Shown here: piece by piece, positions 1 through 8,260 of the stretch | Position numbering within the stretch: the stretch's first letter is position 1 | Layout: each line of letters opens with the position of its first letter | Origin: Kluyvera sp036759925 | GTDB taxonomy: Bacteria; Pseudomonadota; Gammaproteobacteria; Enterobacterales; Enterobacteriaceae | Direction: 5' to 3' | Assembly: GCF_036759925.1 (NCBI RefSeq) | Contig: NZ_JAPKIB010000010.1 | Span: 62,001-126,000 of the forward strand | Length of the DNA: 64,000 nt | The notes under the pieces: generated by a model | What the model was told of the DNA's origin: nothing | Seen by the model: the letters and a program-made list of their open reading frames with translations, nothing else | The model's database searches: none | Program-made: the position numbers and the translations under genes

Positions 1-907
1 AAGGCACGCCCACGCGTACGGTGTTCTGCCGCGCCTCGGCGAGGGATAATCCCACTGGAATAAAATCGCATGCGGCCTGCGCGTTAATCGCAAACAGAGC
101 AGGTAACGCCAGGTGTGGTGGGATATTGCCGAGCCCAATTTGCACGCCTATTAGGACGCCAATCACCTGAGCGATAACTGCCCCAGGCCCGAGGAAGGGG
201 GATAGCAGGGGGAAAGAGCAGATTAGCGCCAGCGTGACCAGCCCGAGCGGGTGGCTGGCAAGCGGTGCCAGACCGTGGGCTATCCAGTCACCGAGGCCTG
301 ACGCCATGATGATGCCGATAAGCGCCGAGACGAACGCCATAAAGGGAAGAATGGTCTTGAGTACCGTATCAATGGTGTCGCTACCCGCCTGAAACAGTAC
401 CGCTACCGCCGAACCCATACCCATGCCGACTTTGGCGAGCAGGCCATCGCTCTGTTCGGTGATCTTTTTCGTGGCGTCGTAATCGCGTCCGCTGGCGGCC
501 ATTGGTTTTGCTGGTGGAACCGCGTTGGCTGCTTCGCTGGTTTCACCGGCAAAGTGGATGTTCTCTTCCCTGACGCCGGAGACGTAAATATCCTCCAGAA
601 TAAACTGCGCCAGCGGGCCAGATTTGCCGGTGGCATGGATATTAATGGTGGGAATACGGCGCTTCGGATAGATGCCGCAACGCAGTGTGCCGCCGCAATC
701 GATGATTGCGACCCCAATTTCCGCTTCAGGCGGTTCACCTTCTTTAAATCCGTCTATCGCAGGCCAACCGGTAAGCTCCGCGAGCTTATCAACGATGGCC
801 GGGCGAGTTCCGGCCGTGATGTAGACGATTTTCTTGCCGGGTTCGGCGTCCAACTCAAGCGGGCCACCCCAGCCGCCGGTTCCTCTTTCAATACGAATAC
901 GCGTCAT
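1..907 (-). CDS. srlE: Glucitol/sorbitol PTS enzyme IIBC component SrlE (3' end outside window)
   Basis: The minus-strand frame opens with ATG at 907 and stays open to the window edge, giving about 302 residues of a protein normally near 319, so the C-terminus is missing. It begins MTRIRIERGTGGWGGPLEL and carries the glucitol IIB region, with the Cys of the IDCGGTLRCG segment, followed by a hydrophobic membrane half. With SrlA it forms the membrane complex that imports and phosphorylates sorbitol. Its ATG overlaps the srlA stop by 4 bases (ATGA), so the two are translationally coupled. The identification rests on close resemblance to E. coli SrlE. Confidence 0.95.
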   Translation of the reverse strand, partial: MTRIRIERGTGGWGGPLELDAEPGKKIVYITAGTRPAIVDKLAELTGWPAIDGFKEGEPPEAEIGVAIIDCGGTLRCGIYPKRRIPTINIHATGKSGPLAQFILEDIYVSGVREENIHFAGETSEAANAVPPAKPMAASGRDYDATKKITEQSDGLLAKVGMGMGSAVAVLFQAGSDTIDTVLKTILPFMAFVSALIGIIMASGLGDWIAHGLAPLASHPLGLVTLALICSFPLLSPFLGPGAVIAQVIGVLIGVQIGLGNIPPHLALPALFAINAQAACDFIPVGLSLAEARQNTVRVGVP

Positions 908-1467
908 GATGTCGCTCCCGACAGTTGAACGTTCTGTTCCAGTTGAATGCCCATTTTTTTCTCAAAGACGGTGGTGGTGAAGTCCGTAATCCAGCCGCGG
1001 AAGAAGTTGGTGACCAGACCAAGCAACAGGTAGCTCACCGCCAGCGGCCCGAGCGGCAGCCCGAGCGTGGTCAGGCCGTTGGCTATCCCCAGATAGACAA
1101 ACAGTTCGCCAGGGTTGATGTGGGGAAATAGCCCGTTCATGGAGTGGCAGCTGTAGGAAGCCGCGGCGTAGTAGCTGGGCTTGTACTTCTCTGGCATAAA
1201 GCGCCCCAGGCTCAGCGTCATGGGGTTACAAAACACAAATGTGCCAATGCAGGGCAGCAACAGGTAGCGGGAGACCGGATTGCCGGCACAGCGCTGAGCA
1301 AATCGCTCAATACGATGCTGACCGATGAAGTTAATGAGCGCGTTCATGATAACCAGCAGGCTAATCAGCAGCGGAAGGATACCGGTCACCATGCCGGTGA
1401 AGACCTCTCCGCCTTTCTGAAACAGCCCGATGAACCATTCAGCACCGAGGGTAATGGTGTCGACCAT
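904..1467 (-). CDS. srlA: Glucitol/sorbitol PTS enzyme IIC component SrlA
   Basis: A 187-residue membrane protein, nearly identical to E. coli SrlA along its whole length (for example GAEWFIGLFQKGGEVFTGM near the start and the end EQNVQLSGATS). It is a membrane subunit of the sorbitol-specific phosphotransferase permease. A good ribosome site (AGGAGATA) precedes the ATG at 1467. It is the first gene of the srl operon, which continues into srlE and off the left edge. The upstream gap to 1858 should hold the srl promoter; an ERIC element lies within it. Confidence 0.97.
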   Translation of the reverse strand: MVDTITLGAEWFIGLFQKGGEVFTGMVTGILPLLISLLVIMNALINFIGQHRIERFAQRCAGNPVSRYLLLPCIGTFVFCNPMTLSLGRFMPEKYKPSYYAAASYSCHSMNGLFPHINPGELFVYLGIANGLTTLGLPLGPLAVSYLLLGLVTNFFRGWITDFTTTVFEKKMGIQLEQNVQLSGATS

Positions 1468-1496
1468 AGTTATCTCCTGTAGGGATTTATCGTTTT

Positions 1497-1623
1497 ATAC
1501 ACTTCATCCTTCAAGCCGCCTCGGCGTTGGCTGCGCTCGCTCACCCCAGTCACTTACTAGAGTAAGCTCCTGGGGATTCACTCTCTTGCCGCCTTCCTGC
1601 AACTCGAATTATTTAGGGTATAT
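1497..1623. repeat. ERIC (IRU) element
   Basis: About 127 bp with the ERIC hallmarks: CGCTCACCCCAGTCACTTACT and GTAAGCTCCTGGGGATTCAC lie back to back around the centre and form the large imperfect palindrome of this enterobacterial repeat. Flanking TATA-like ends fit insertion at a TA. It sits 30 bases upstream of srlA and about 235 bases upstream of mltB, so it may affect the srl leader. The rest of this gap (1624-1858) is AT-rich promoter DNA in which I identify no specific site. Confidence 0.92.
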
Positions 1624-1858
1624 GACCAAAAGGTGGGTGATTTTAATCAGATTGAAAGATTTTAAAGTGTTATTATGATCGCAAAATGAAAGATAAATAT
1701 TTTATTGTGAAAGTTATTGCGAGCGTGACCGCAGGAAAAAGAGAAAACGAAGTGTGGAAATGAGAAATTCTGCGAGTGAGCGCGACAACCGCTTCCTTGC
1801 AGCGTGGCGGATGCTTTACCATATTTAACTCTTGCTGATATTGTTAAACGGATGTCCC

Positions 1859-2929
1859 ATGTTGAAGCGTCGTGTTCTGGCTTTACTCCCCCTGTGTGTC
1901 CTGCTCGCTGCCTGTAGCAGCAAACCTAAAACGGCTGAATCTCCGGCAACCACCTCCGGCGGTTTTCTTCTTGAACCTCAGCACAATGCGCTGATGCCAA
2001 CCGGTGATTTTGCCAATAATCCGGCGGCCGAGCAGTTCATTGACAAGATGGTGAGCAAACACGGCTTTGACCGACAGCAGCTGCATGAAATTCTCTCTCA
2101 GGCCAAGCGCCTGGACTACGTGCTGCGCCTGATGGACAGGCAGGCGCCGACCGGCCTGCCGCCAACCGGCCCGAACGGTGCGTGGCTGCGCTATCGCAAT
2201 CAGTTTATTACGCCGGATAACGTCCAGAACGGTGTGGTGTTCTGGAACCAGCATCAGGACGCGCTACAGCGTGCTTCGCAGGTGTACGGCGTACCGCCGG
2301 AAATTATCGTCGGGATTATCGGTGTAGAAACTCGCTGGGGCCGCGTGATGGGTAAAACGCGCATTCTCGATGCCCTGGCGACGCTCTCCTTCAACTATCC
2401 GCGCCGCGCGGCGTATTTCTCCGGCGAGCTGGAAACCTTCCTGCTGATGGCGCGTGACGAGCAGGACGACCCGCTGGATCTGAAAGGCTCGTTTGCCGGG
2501 GCAATGGGCTACGGGCAGTTTATGCCGTCCTCCTACAAAGAGTATGCGGTTGATTTCAATGGCGATGGTCATATCAACCTGTGGGATCCGGAAGATGCCA
2601 TCGGCAGCGTGGCGAACTACTTCAAACAGCACGGTTGGGTGAGCGGCGACGCGGTGGCGGTGCAGGCGATGGGGCAGGCTCCGGGGCTGGAGAATGGCTT
2701 CAAAACCAAGTACAGCGTTTCGCAGCTGTCGGCGGCAGGCTTAACGCCGATGCAGCCGCTGGGTAATCATCAGCAGGCGAGCCTGCTGCGGCTGGATATC
2801 GGCACGGGATACCAATACTGGTACGGTCTGCCGAACTTCTACACCATCACCCGCTATAACCACAGCACCCACTATGCGATGGCCGTCTGGCAGCTGGGTC
2901 TGGCGGTCTCTCAGGCGCGCGGTCAGTAA
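1859..2929 (+). CDS. mltB: Membrane-bound lytic murein transglycosylase B
   Basis: A 356-residue lipoprotein that cleaves the MurNAc-GlcNAc bond of peptidoglycan to form 1,6-anhydromuropeptides in the periplasm. A lipobox (LLAAC, Cys19) ends the signal peptide, and the catalytic Glu is in GVETRWGR (Glu157). The SLT family 3 domain fills the rest, ending in the YNHSTHYAMAVWQL region. An in-frame ATG lies 27 bases upstream, but starting at 1859 (MLKRR) matches E. coli MltB and gives a compact signal peptide. It is probably a single-gene unit, ending in a hairpin at 2942. Confidence 0.97.
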   Translation: MLKRRVLALLPLCVLLAACSSKPKTAESPATTSGGFLLEPQHNALMPTGDFANNPAAEQFIDKMVSKHGFDRQQLHEILSQAKRLDYVLRLMDRQAPTGLPPTGPNGAWLRYRNQFITPDNVQNGVVFWNQHQDALQRASQVYGVPPEIIVGIIGVETRWGRVMGKTRILDALATLSFNYPRRAAYFSGELETFLLMARDEQDDPLDLKGSFAGAMGYGQFMPSSYKEYAVDFNGDGHINLWDPEDAIGSVANYFKQHGWVSGDAVAVQAMGQAPGLENGFKTKYSVSQLSAAGLTPMQPLGNHQQASLLRLDIGTGYQYWYGLPNFYTITRYNHSTHYAMAVWQLGLAVSQARGQ

Positions 2930-2941
2930 TCCTTCCTTCTG

Positions 2942-2966
2942 GCTCCCCTCGGTTCAGAGGGGGGCT
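2942..2966 (+). terminator. Hairpin downstream of mltB
   Basis: GCTCCCCTC pairs with GAGGGGGGC around a short loop, followed by TTGTT. It is placed 13 bases after the mltB stop and fits a factor-independent terminator, although the T run is short. Confidence 0.6.
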
Positions 2967-3015
2967 TGTTACATTTAGCATCATTTCCTGCCGTTTACAT
3001 CTTAGCGCTAATCCA

Positions 3016-3038
3016 ATATTGTTATGTTATAACATTTG
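3016..3038 (+). promoter_or_regulatory. Zur operator (NUR box) of the metal ABC operon
   Basis: The 23-bp site contains TGTTAT and TATAACATTT arranged as in the E. coli Zur consensus (GAAATGTTATA-N-TATAACATTTC). The right half matches all but the last base and the left half most positions. It lies just ahead of the first ORF of the ABC transporter operon, where a zinc-bound repressor would block transcription. That the operon is zinc-regulated is inferred from this match. Confidence 0.75.
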
Positions 3039-3052
3039 ATGGTGAGGCAAAG

Positions 3053-3160
3053 ATGTTCACTCCTGTTTTTATGGCCAGCAGCGTAACGCGGGTTTTGCTG
3101 GCCTGCGCGCTATTGAGCGTGCTGTGGCTGATGGTCTGGTGGGCGGTGTCGCTGCCATGA
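3053..3160 (+). CDS. 35-residue single-span membrane protein, first ORF of the zinc operon
   Basis: A small ORF starting MFTPVFMASSVTRV with one hydrophobic segment (about residues 8-32, very rich in Leu, Val and Trp). Its TGA overlaps the ATG of the ABC ATPase (ATGA at 3157-3160), so the two are translationally coupled. It starts 15 bases after the Zur operator and has a GAGG ribosome site. I do not recognise a family. It could be a small accessory subunit of the permease or only a leader ORF that couples translation. Confidence 0.55.
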   Translation: MFTPVFMASSVTRVLLACALLSVLWLMVWWAVSLP

Positions 3161-3834
3161 TTGAACTGGACAACCTGGTGGCAGGCTATGAAGGCGTGGC
3201 GATTACGCCGTCGCTGAGCGGTGTGATTCACAAAGGCAGCATGACGGCGATTGTTGGCCTGAACGGCTGCGGAAAATCCACTTTACTGAAAACGCTGGCG
3301 GGATTTATTCCGCCGGTAAGCGGCGTCATTCGCTGGACGCCTTCACGCCCGGTGATCGGCTGGCTGGCCCAGCGTCACGCGCTGGAGTCGCAGTTTCCGT
3401 TAACCGTGCTGGACGTGGTGAGCCAGGGGGCGTGGCCGAGAATTTCATTGCTGCGTGGCCTGCGTAGCGACACGCGCCAGCGTATTGCCGCTTCACTGGC
3501 GCGAGTGGGTCTGGAAAGCATGGCGAAAACGCCAATTGACGCACTTTCCGGCGGCCAGTTCCAGCGCATGCTTTTTGCCCGCGTGCTGGTACAGCGTGCG
3601 CCGCTGGTGATGCTGGATGAGCCCTTCACCGGCATAGATGAAGCCACCAGTCATGACCTGATGGGGGTGATTCAGGAGATGCATCAGCAGGGGCAAACCG
3701 TGCTGGCGGTGCTGCATGATAACCAGCGCGTAGCGGAGTACTTCCCGGAAACGCTGCTGCTGGCGCCGCAGAATGCCTGCTGGGGGCATACCCATGACGT
3801 GCTGCCCGCGTTTAACTCCGCGAGGCACGCATGA
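3157..3834 (+). CDS. Metal (probably zinc) ABC transporter ATP-binding protein
   Basis: A 225-residue ABC ATPase with Walker A GLNGCGKST (residues 34-42), the signature LSGGQFQR, Walker B LVMLDEPFTG and the switch His in AVLHD. It powers the permease encoded next. The start at MIELDNL is chosen because it gives the usual N-terminus and overlaps the preceding small ORF (ATGA). The family (ZnuC/SitB/MntB) moves zinc, manganese or iron; the Zur box argues for zinc. The locus could correspond to the second zinc importer reported in Klebsiella (ZniABC), which I cannot verify here. Confidence 0.88.
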   Translation: MIELDNLVAGYEGVAITPSLSGVIHKGSMTAIVGLNGCGKSTLLKTLAGFIPPVSGVIRWTPSRPVIGWLAQRHALESQFPLTVLDVVSQGAWPRISLLRGLRSDTRQRIAASLARVGLESMAKTPIDALSGGQFQRMLFARVLVQRAPLVMLDEPFTGIDEATSHDLMGVIQEMHQQGQTVLAVLHDNQRVAEYFPETLLLAPQNACWGHTHDVLPAFNSARHA

Positions 3835-4685
3835 TCTGGCACACCTTCTTCCAACCCTTTATCGAGTTTGGCTTTATGCGCCGGGCGCTGGTGGTGTGCC
3901 TCGCGCTGTCGCTCAGTACCACCATCCTTGGCGTCTTTTTATTGCTGCGGCGGATGAGCCTGATGGGGGACGCGCTGTCGCACGCCATTCTTCCCGGCGT
4001 GGCGGTGGGCTATCTGGTGAACGGCATGTCGCTGCTGGCGATGACCGTTGGCGGCTTTATTGCCGGCATTACGGTGGCGCTGGTGGCCGGTTGGGTCAGC
4101 CGACGCACGCCACTGAAAGAGGATGCCAGCTTCGCCGGATTCTACTTAGGGTCGCTGGCGCTGGGGGTCACGCTGGTCTCGCTGCGCGGTTCTAACGTTG
4201 ACCTGCTGCATCTGTTGTTCGGCTCGATTCTGGCGGTGGATAACGATGCGGCGCTGTTTGTGGCGGGTGTCGCCAGCCTGACGTTGCTCTGCATTGCGCT
4301 TTTCTACCGGGGGCTGGTGAGCGAAGCGTTTGATAGCAGTTGGCTGCAGGTGAATGCGCGCTGGCTGCCCGTGTTGCTGCACGGGCTATTTCTGGCGCTG
4401 CTGGTGCTCAACCTGGTGGCTGGTTTTCAGGTGCTGGGCACGCTGATGGCGGTGGGGGTCATGATGCTGCCCGCCGTTGCGGCGCGCTGCTGGGCGAAAA
4501 CCTTACCGTCAATTCTGCTGCTCGCGGCGCTAATCGGGGGCGTATGCGCCTGGATGGGGCTCAGCCTGTCGTGGGCGGCCAATCTGCCTGCAGGGCCGTC
4601 GATTGTGCTAACTGCGAGCGGTATCTTTTTGATTTCAGTGTTGTTTGGCAAGCGAAGCCGGCTGACCGTGAGCTGGTTAAAATAA
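3831..4685 (+). CDS. Metal ABC transporter permease (ABC-3 family)
   Basis: A 284-residue polytopic inner-membrane protein of the ZnuB/SitC/MntA type, with about eight hydrophobic segments. The conserved LLRRMSLMGDALSHAILPGV segment is near residues 41-60. Its ATG overlaps the stop of the ATPase gene by 4 bases, so production is coupled. It forms the channel for the metal delivered by the downstream binding protein. Confidence 0.9.
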   Translation: MIWHTFFQPFIEFGFMRRALVVCLALSLSTTILGVFLLLRRMSLMGDALSHAILPGVAVGYLVNGMSLLAMTVGGFIAGITVALVAGWVSRRTPLKEDASFAGFYLGSLALGVTLVSLRGSNVDLLHLLFGSILAVDNDAALFVAGVASLTLLCIALFYRGLVSEAFDSSWLQVNARWLPVLLHGLFLALLVLNLVAGFQVLGTLMAVGVMMLPAVAARCWAKTLPSILLLAALIGGVCAWMGLSLSWAANLPAGPSIVLTASGIFLISVLFGKRSRLTVSWLK

Positions 4686-4702
4686 AGAGGAAAGGGGACA
4701 AG

Positions 4703-5581
4703 ATGAAACGTATTGGGGTGATTATGGCGCTGGCGTTAGGGCTGGCGGCGCAGGGGGCGATGGCAAAAACGCTCAACGTGGTCAGCAGCTTTTCGGTGCT
4801 GGGCGACATGGTGAAGCAGGTCGGCGGCGATCACGTTCACGTCGACACGCTGGTTGGCCCGGACGGCGACCCGCATACTTTTGAGCCGTCGCCGAAAGAT
4901 AGCGCTCTACTCAGCAAAGCGGATGTGGTGGTGGTCAATGGCCTGGGGCTGGAAGGCTGGATGGACCGCCTTATCAAAGCATCGGGCTTTAAAGGTGAGT
5001 TGGTGGTGGCTTCAACGGGCGTAAAAACCCACACCCTGGATGAAGAGGGTAAAACGGTGACCGACCCGCACGCCTGGAACAGCGCGGCAAACGGCGCACT
5101 GTACGCGCAGAATATCCTGACTGGCCTGGTGAAGGCTGACCCGGAAGATAGCGCGGCGCTCAATGCTTCCGGCAAACGCTACATTGGCGAGCTTAACGAT
5201 ATTCATCGCTGGACGAAGCAGCAGTTCAGCGCTATTCCGCAGGCGAAGCGTAAGGTGCTGACCAGCCACGATGCCTTTGGCTACTTCTCTCGCGCCTACG
5301 GCGTCACCTTCCTGGCACCGCAGGGGCTCTCTTCAGAAAGCGAAGCCAGCGCGGCGCAGGTGGCAGCGTTGATTCAGCAAATTAAGGCCGATGGCGTACA
5401 CACCTGGTTTATGGAAAACCAGCTCGATCCGCGCCTGGTGAAGCAGATTGCCGCGGCCACCGGCTCGCAGCCGGGCGGCGAACTGTATCCGGAAGCGCTG
5501 TCGAAACCGGGCGGCGTGGCGGACAGCTACGTCAAAATGCTGCGTCATAACGTGGAGCTTATCGCCGCCAGTATGCGCTAA
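4703..5581 (+). CDS. Periplasmic metal-binding protein of ABC transporter (cluster A-I, ZnuA/TroA family)
   Basis: A 292-residue protein with a cleavable signal peptide (cut near AMA-KT, residue 21). Likely metal ligands are His58 (GDPHTFEPS), His123 (DPHAWNS) and His189 (TSHDAFGYF), with a C-terminal acidic ligand in GGELYPEALS. It lacks the long His-rich loop of classical ZnuA. The start at 4703 follows a good AAAGGGG ribosome site 17 bases after the permease gene. It captures the metal for the permease. Zinc is inferred from the Zur site, and manganese cannot be excluded. Confidence 0.9.
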   Translation: MKRIGVIMALALGLAAQGAMAKTLNVVSSFSVLGDMVKQVGGDHVHVDTLVGPDGDPHTFEPSPKDSALLSKADVVVVNGLGLEGWMDRLIKASGFKGELVVASTGVKTHTLDEEGKTVTDPHAWNSAANGALYAQNILTGLVKADPEDSAALNASGKRYIGELNDIHRWTKQQFSAIPQAKRKVLTSHDAFGYFSRAYGVTFLAPQGLSSESEASAAQVAALIQQIKADGVHTWFMENQLDPRLVKQIAAATGSQPGGELYPEALSKPGGVADSYVKMLRHNVELIAASMR

Positions 5582-5594
5582 ATCTGGCACTTCC

Positions 5595-5617
5595 ACGCCC
5601 CGGTTCTTCCGGGGCGT
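5595..5617 (+). terminator. Terminator of the metal ABC operon
   Basis: ACGCCCCGG and CCGGGGCGT form a perfect 9-bp stem around TTCTT, followed by TCAATTT, 13 bases after the binding-protein stop codon. Confidence 0.8.
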
Positions 5618-5719
5618 TCAATTTCGGAATCCCCCTCGTAAAATCGCCATCCCATCCCCATATATCTCCTGAAAGTGCTATCTTTGATGGCCTCTTTATC
5701 GGGCTGAAGCGGAGCGATG

Positions 5720-6217
5720 ATGACAGATTCAGAATTAATGCAGCTGAGTGAAAAGGTTGGCCTGGCGCTGAAAGCGCGTGGGGCGACGATGACCACCGCA
5801 GAGTCCTGCACCGGCGGCTGGATAGCCAAAACCATTACCGATATTGCCGGCAGTTCTGCCTGGTTTGAGCGTGGGTTTGTGACCTACAGCAACGAGGCAA
5901 AATCGCAGATGATTGGTGTGCGTGAAGTGACGCTCGAACAGCATGGTGCGGTGAGTGAACCGGTGGTCGTTGAGATGGCCATTGGCGCACTGCGCGCGGC
6001 GCGGGCTGACTTTGCAGTCTCGGTTAGCGGCATTGCCGGGCCGGATGGCGGCAGCGCAGAAAAGCCGGTTGGCACGGTCTGGTTCGGCGTAGCAAGCGCC
6101 ACCGGGCAAGGCGTTACCCAGCGTGAATGCTTCGACGGCGACCGTGAATCGGTGCGTCGACAGGCGACCGCTTATGCGCTCAATCTCCTCTGGCAACAAT
6201 TTCTACAAAATACTTGA
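5720..6217 (+). CDS. pncC: Nicotinamide-nucleotide amidase (NMN deamidase)
   Basis: A 165-residue CinA C-terminal-domain protein (formerly ygaD) that hydrolyses NMN to NaMN and ammonia in the pyridine nucleotide salvage cycle. The active-site region TTAESCTGGW (Ser29) and the conserved VSGIAGPDGGS loop are both present, and the sequence ends WQQFLQNT as in E. coli. The second ATG (5720) is chosen because it gives the E. coli start MTDSELMQLSE. The recA promoter begins right at its stop codon, as in E. coli. Confidence 0.96.
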   Translation: MTDSELMQLSEKVGLALKARGATMTTAESCTGGWIAKTITDIAGSSAWFERGFVTYSNEAKSQMIGVREVTLEQHGAVSEPVVVEMAIGALRAARADFAVSVSGIAGPDGGSAEKPVGTVWFGVASATGQGVTQRECFDGDRESVRRQATAYALNLLWQQFLQNT

Positions 6218-6241
6218 TACTGTATGACCATACAGTATAAT
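6214..6241 (+). promoter_or_regulatory. recA promoter with LexA (SOS) box
   Basis: The -35 element TTGATA (6214-6219) and -10 element TATAAT (6236-6241) are 16 bp apart. The LexA box TACTGTATGACCATACAGTA (6218-6237) lies between and over them. It differs at one base from the E. coli recA operator as I recall it. LexA bound here would block RNA polymerase until SOS induction. Confidence 0.97.
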
Positions 6242-6297
6242 TGCCTCAACAGAACAGAATTCACTATCCGGTAACACCCGGTATGACAGGAGTAATA

Positions 6298-7356
6298 ATG
6301 GCTATCGACGAAAACAAACAGAAAGCGTTGGCTGCAGCGCTGGGCCAGATCGAAAAGCAATTCGGTAAAGGCTCCATCATGCGTCTGGGTGAAGACCGCT
6401 CCATGGACGTGGAAACTATCTCTACCGGTTCGCTTTCACTGGATATCGCGCTGGGTGCTGGCGGCCTGCCAATGGGCCGTATCGTCGAAATTTACGGGCC
6501 AGAATCCTCCGGTAAAACCACCCTGACGCTGCAGGTTATCGCTGCCGCGCAGCGTGAAGGCAAAACCTGTGCGTTTATCGATGCTGAACACGCGCTGGAC
6601 CCGGTTTATGCTCGCAAGCTGGGCGTTGATATCGACAACCTGCTGTGCTCCCAGCCGGACACTGGCGAACAGGCTCTGGAAATCTGTGACGCGCTGGCGC
6701 GTTCCGGTGCCGTAGACGTTATCGTCGTTGACTCCGTTGCGGCGCTGACGCCGAAAGCGGAAATCGAAGGCGAAATCGGTGACTCTCACATGGGCCTCGC
6801 GGCACGTATGATGAGCCAGGCGATGCGTAAACTGGCGGGTAACCTGAAGCAGTCCAACACCCTGCTGATCTTCATCAACCAGATCCGTATGAAAATCGGC
6901 GTGATGTTTGGTAACCCGGAAACCACTACCGGTGGTAACGCGCTGAAGTTCTACGCTTCCGTACGTCTTGATATCCGTCGTATCGGCGCGGTGAAAGAGG
7001 GCGACAACGTGGTGGGTAGCGAAACCCGCGTGAAGGTCGTGAAGAACAAAATTGCTGCACCGTTTAAACAGGCTGAATTCCAGATCCTCTACGGCGAAGG
7101 TATCAACTTCTTCGGTGAGCTGGTCGACCTCGGCGTGAAAGAAAAGCTGATTGAAAAAGCGGGCGCCTGGTACAGCTACAACGGCGACAAAATTGGTCAG
7201 GGTAAAGCGAATGCTATCTCCTGGCTGAAAGAGAACCCGGCTGCGGCGAAAGAAATTGAGAAGAAAGTGCGTGAGCTGCTGCTCAACAACCAGGACTCTA
7301 CGCCGGACTTCGCCGTTGATAACAACAGCGTCGAAGAAACCAACGAAGACTTCTAA
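6298..7356 (+). CDS. recA: Recombinase RecA
   Basis: A 352-residue DNA strand-exchange protein and LexA co-protease. Walker A is GPESSGKT (about residues 66-73), followed by the L1/L2 loop regions (EIEGEIGDSHMGL, FGNPETTTGG) and an acidic C-terminal tail ending EETNEDF. The start at MAIDENKQ follows the ribosome site AGGAG. An upstream in-frame TTG (6241) lies inside the promoter and is not used. Expression is under the LexA box at 6218. A terminator and a REP-like repeat separate it from recX. Confidence 0.99.
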   Translation: MAIDENKQKALAAALGQIEKQFGKGSIMRLGEDRSMDVETISTGSLSLDIALGAGGLPMGRIVEIYGPESSGKTTLTLQVIAAAQREGKTCAFIDAEHALDPVYARKLGVDIDNLLCSQPDTGEQALEICDALARSGAVDVIVVDSVAALTPKAEIEGEIGDSHMGLAARMMSQAMRKLAGNLKQSNTLLIFINQIRMKIGVMFGNPETTTGGNALKFYASVRLDIRRIGAVKEGDNVVGSETRVKVVKNKIAAPFKQAEFQILYGEGINFFGELVDLGVKEKLIEKAGAWYSYNGDKIGQGKANAISWLKENPAAAKEIEKKVRELLLNNQDSTPDFAVDNNSVEETNEDF

Positions 7357-7360
7357 TCAT

Positions 7361-7441
7361 GTAGCCCGGCCGAGTGAAACGACGCCGGGAATGCGCTCAG
7401 AGTCCCCCGGGGTCGGTGCTATCGCACCTTGTCCGGGCTAC
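7361..7441. repeat. REP-like palindromic repeat between recA and recX
   Basis: The segment begins GTAGCCCGG and ends CCGGGCTAC, a 9-bp inverted pair enclosing GC-rich internal palindromes. This is the usual form of extragenic REP/BIME units in enterobacteria. Similar GTAGCCCGGCCGAG units occur at 25991-26037. Confidence 0.75.
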
Positions 7442-7459
7442 TTGATTGTGCACATTTGA

Positions 7460-7483
7460 AGGGCTGCTTATGCAGCCCTTTTT
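7460..7483 (+). terminator. recA terminator
   Basis: AGGGCTGC and GCAGCCCT pair around TTAT and are followed by TTTT. This matches the terminator known between recA and recX, through which partial read-through feeds recX. Confidence 0.88.
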
Positions 7484-7508
7484 GCATTTACCACGACGGT
7501 AAAACATC

Positions 7509-8009
7509 ATGACCGAAAACTCACCGCGCCGTTCCGCCTACGCCAGACTGCTGGACCGCGCTATTCGCATTCTGGCAATGCGTGACCACAGCGAACAGGA
7601 GCTGCGGCGTAAACTTACCGCCCCGGTGATGGGGAAAAATGGCCCTGAGCCTATCGACGCGCCGCCGGAAGAGGTTGAAAAGGTGGTGGCCTGGTGCTTT
7701 GAAAACCGCTACCTCGACGACAGCCGCTTCGTGCAGCAGTTTATGGCCGGACGCAGCCGCAAAGGATATGGCCCGGCACGCATTCGTCAGGAGCTGGGGC
7801 AGAAGGGCATTGCACGCGAAGCTATCGAGCAGGCCATGCGCGAGTGCGACATTGATTGGGCTATACTGGCGCGCGATCAGGCGGTGAGAAAATACGGTGA
7901 ACCGCTGCCGACCGCCTTTGCTGAAAAGGTCAAAATCCAGCGATTTTTGCTCTATCGCGGCTACCTGATGGAAGATATCCAGGAAATATGGCGAAATTTT
8001 GCTGATTGA
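7509..8009 (+). CDS. recX: Regulatory protein RecX
   Basis: A 166-residue basic, helical RecX-family protein (repeated three-helix units, for example CFENRYLDDSRFVQQFM) that binds RecA filaments and limits RecA activity. It lies directly downstream of recA and is probably expressed by read-through under SOS control. Length and sequence agree with E. coli RecX. Confidence 0.96.
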   Translation: MTENSPRRSAYARLLDRAIRILAMRDHSEQELRRKLTAPVMGKNGPEPIDAPPEEVEKVVAWCFENRYLDDSRFVQQFMAGRSRKGYGPARIRQELGQKGIAREAIEQAMRECDIDWAILARDQAVRKYGEPLPTAFAEKVKIQRFLLYRGYLMEDIQEIWRNFAD

Positions 8010-8260
8010 CCTCACTGGGGATTTTACTTCCCTTTAAAGAAAACTTATCTTATTCCCACTTTTTCCGTCCGGAGGCGGGTTGTTTTTAAAGCAATCCGCG
8101 TCGGTGACGAATATTCCTTAATACACAAAATCATTCAAACCGCATCAGAGTGGTGGGAAAGAGAAGCCTCAGACGCGAACTTCAGTCCGTGATTGGGGGT
8201 GAAAACAGCCGTTGACTCGGCGGTTTGAAGGATGAAGTGTAGCTTGATGTCAGGATAATT

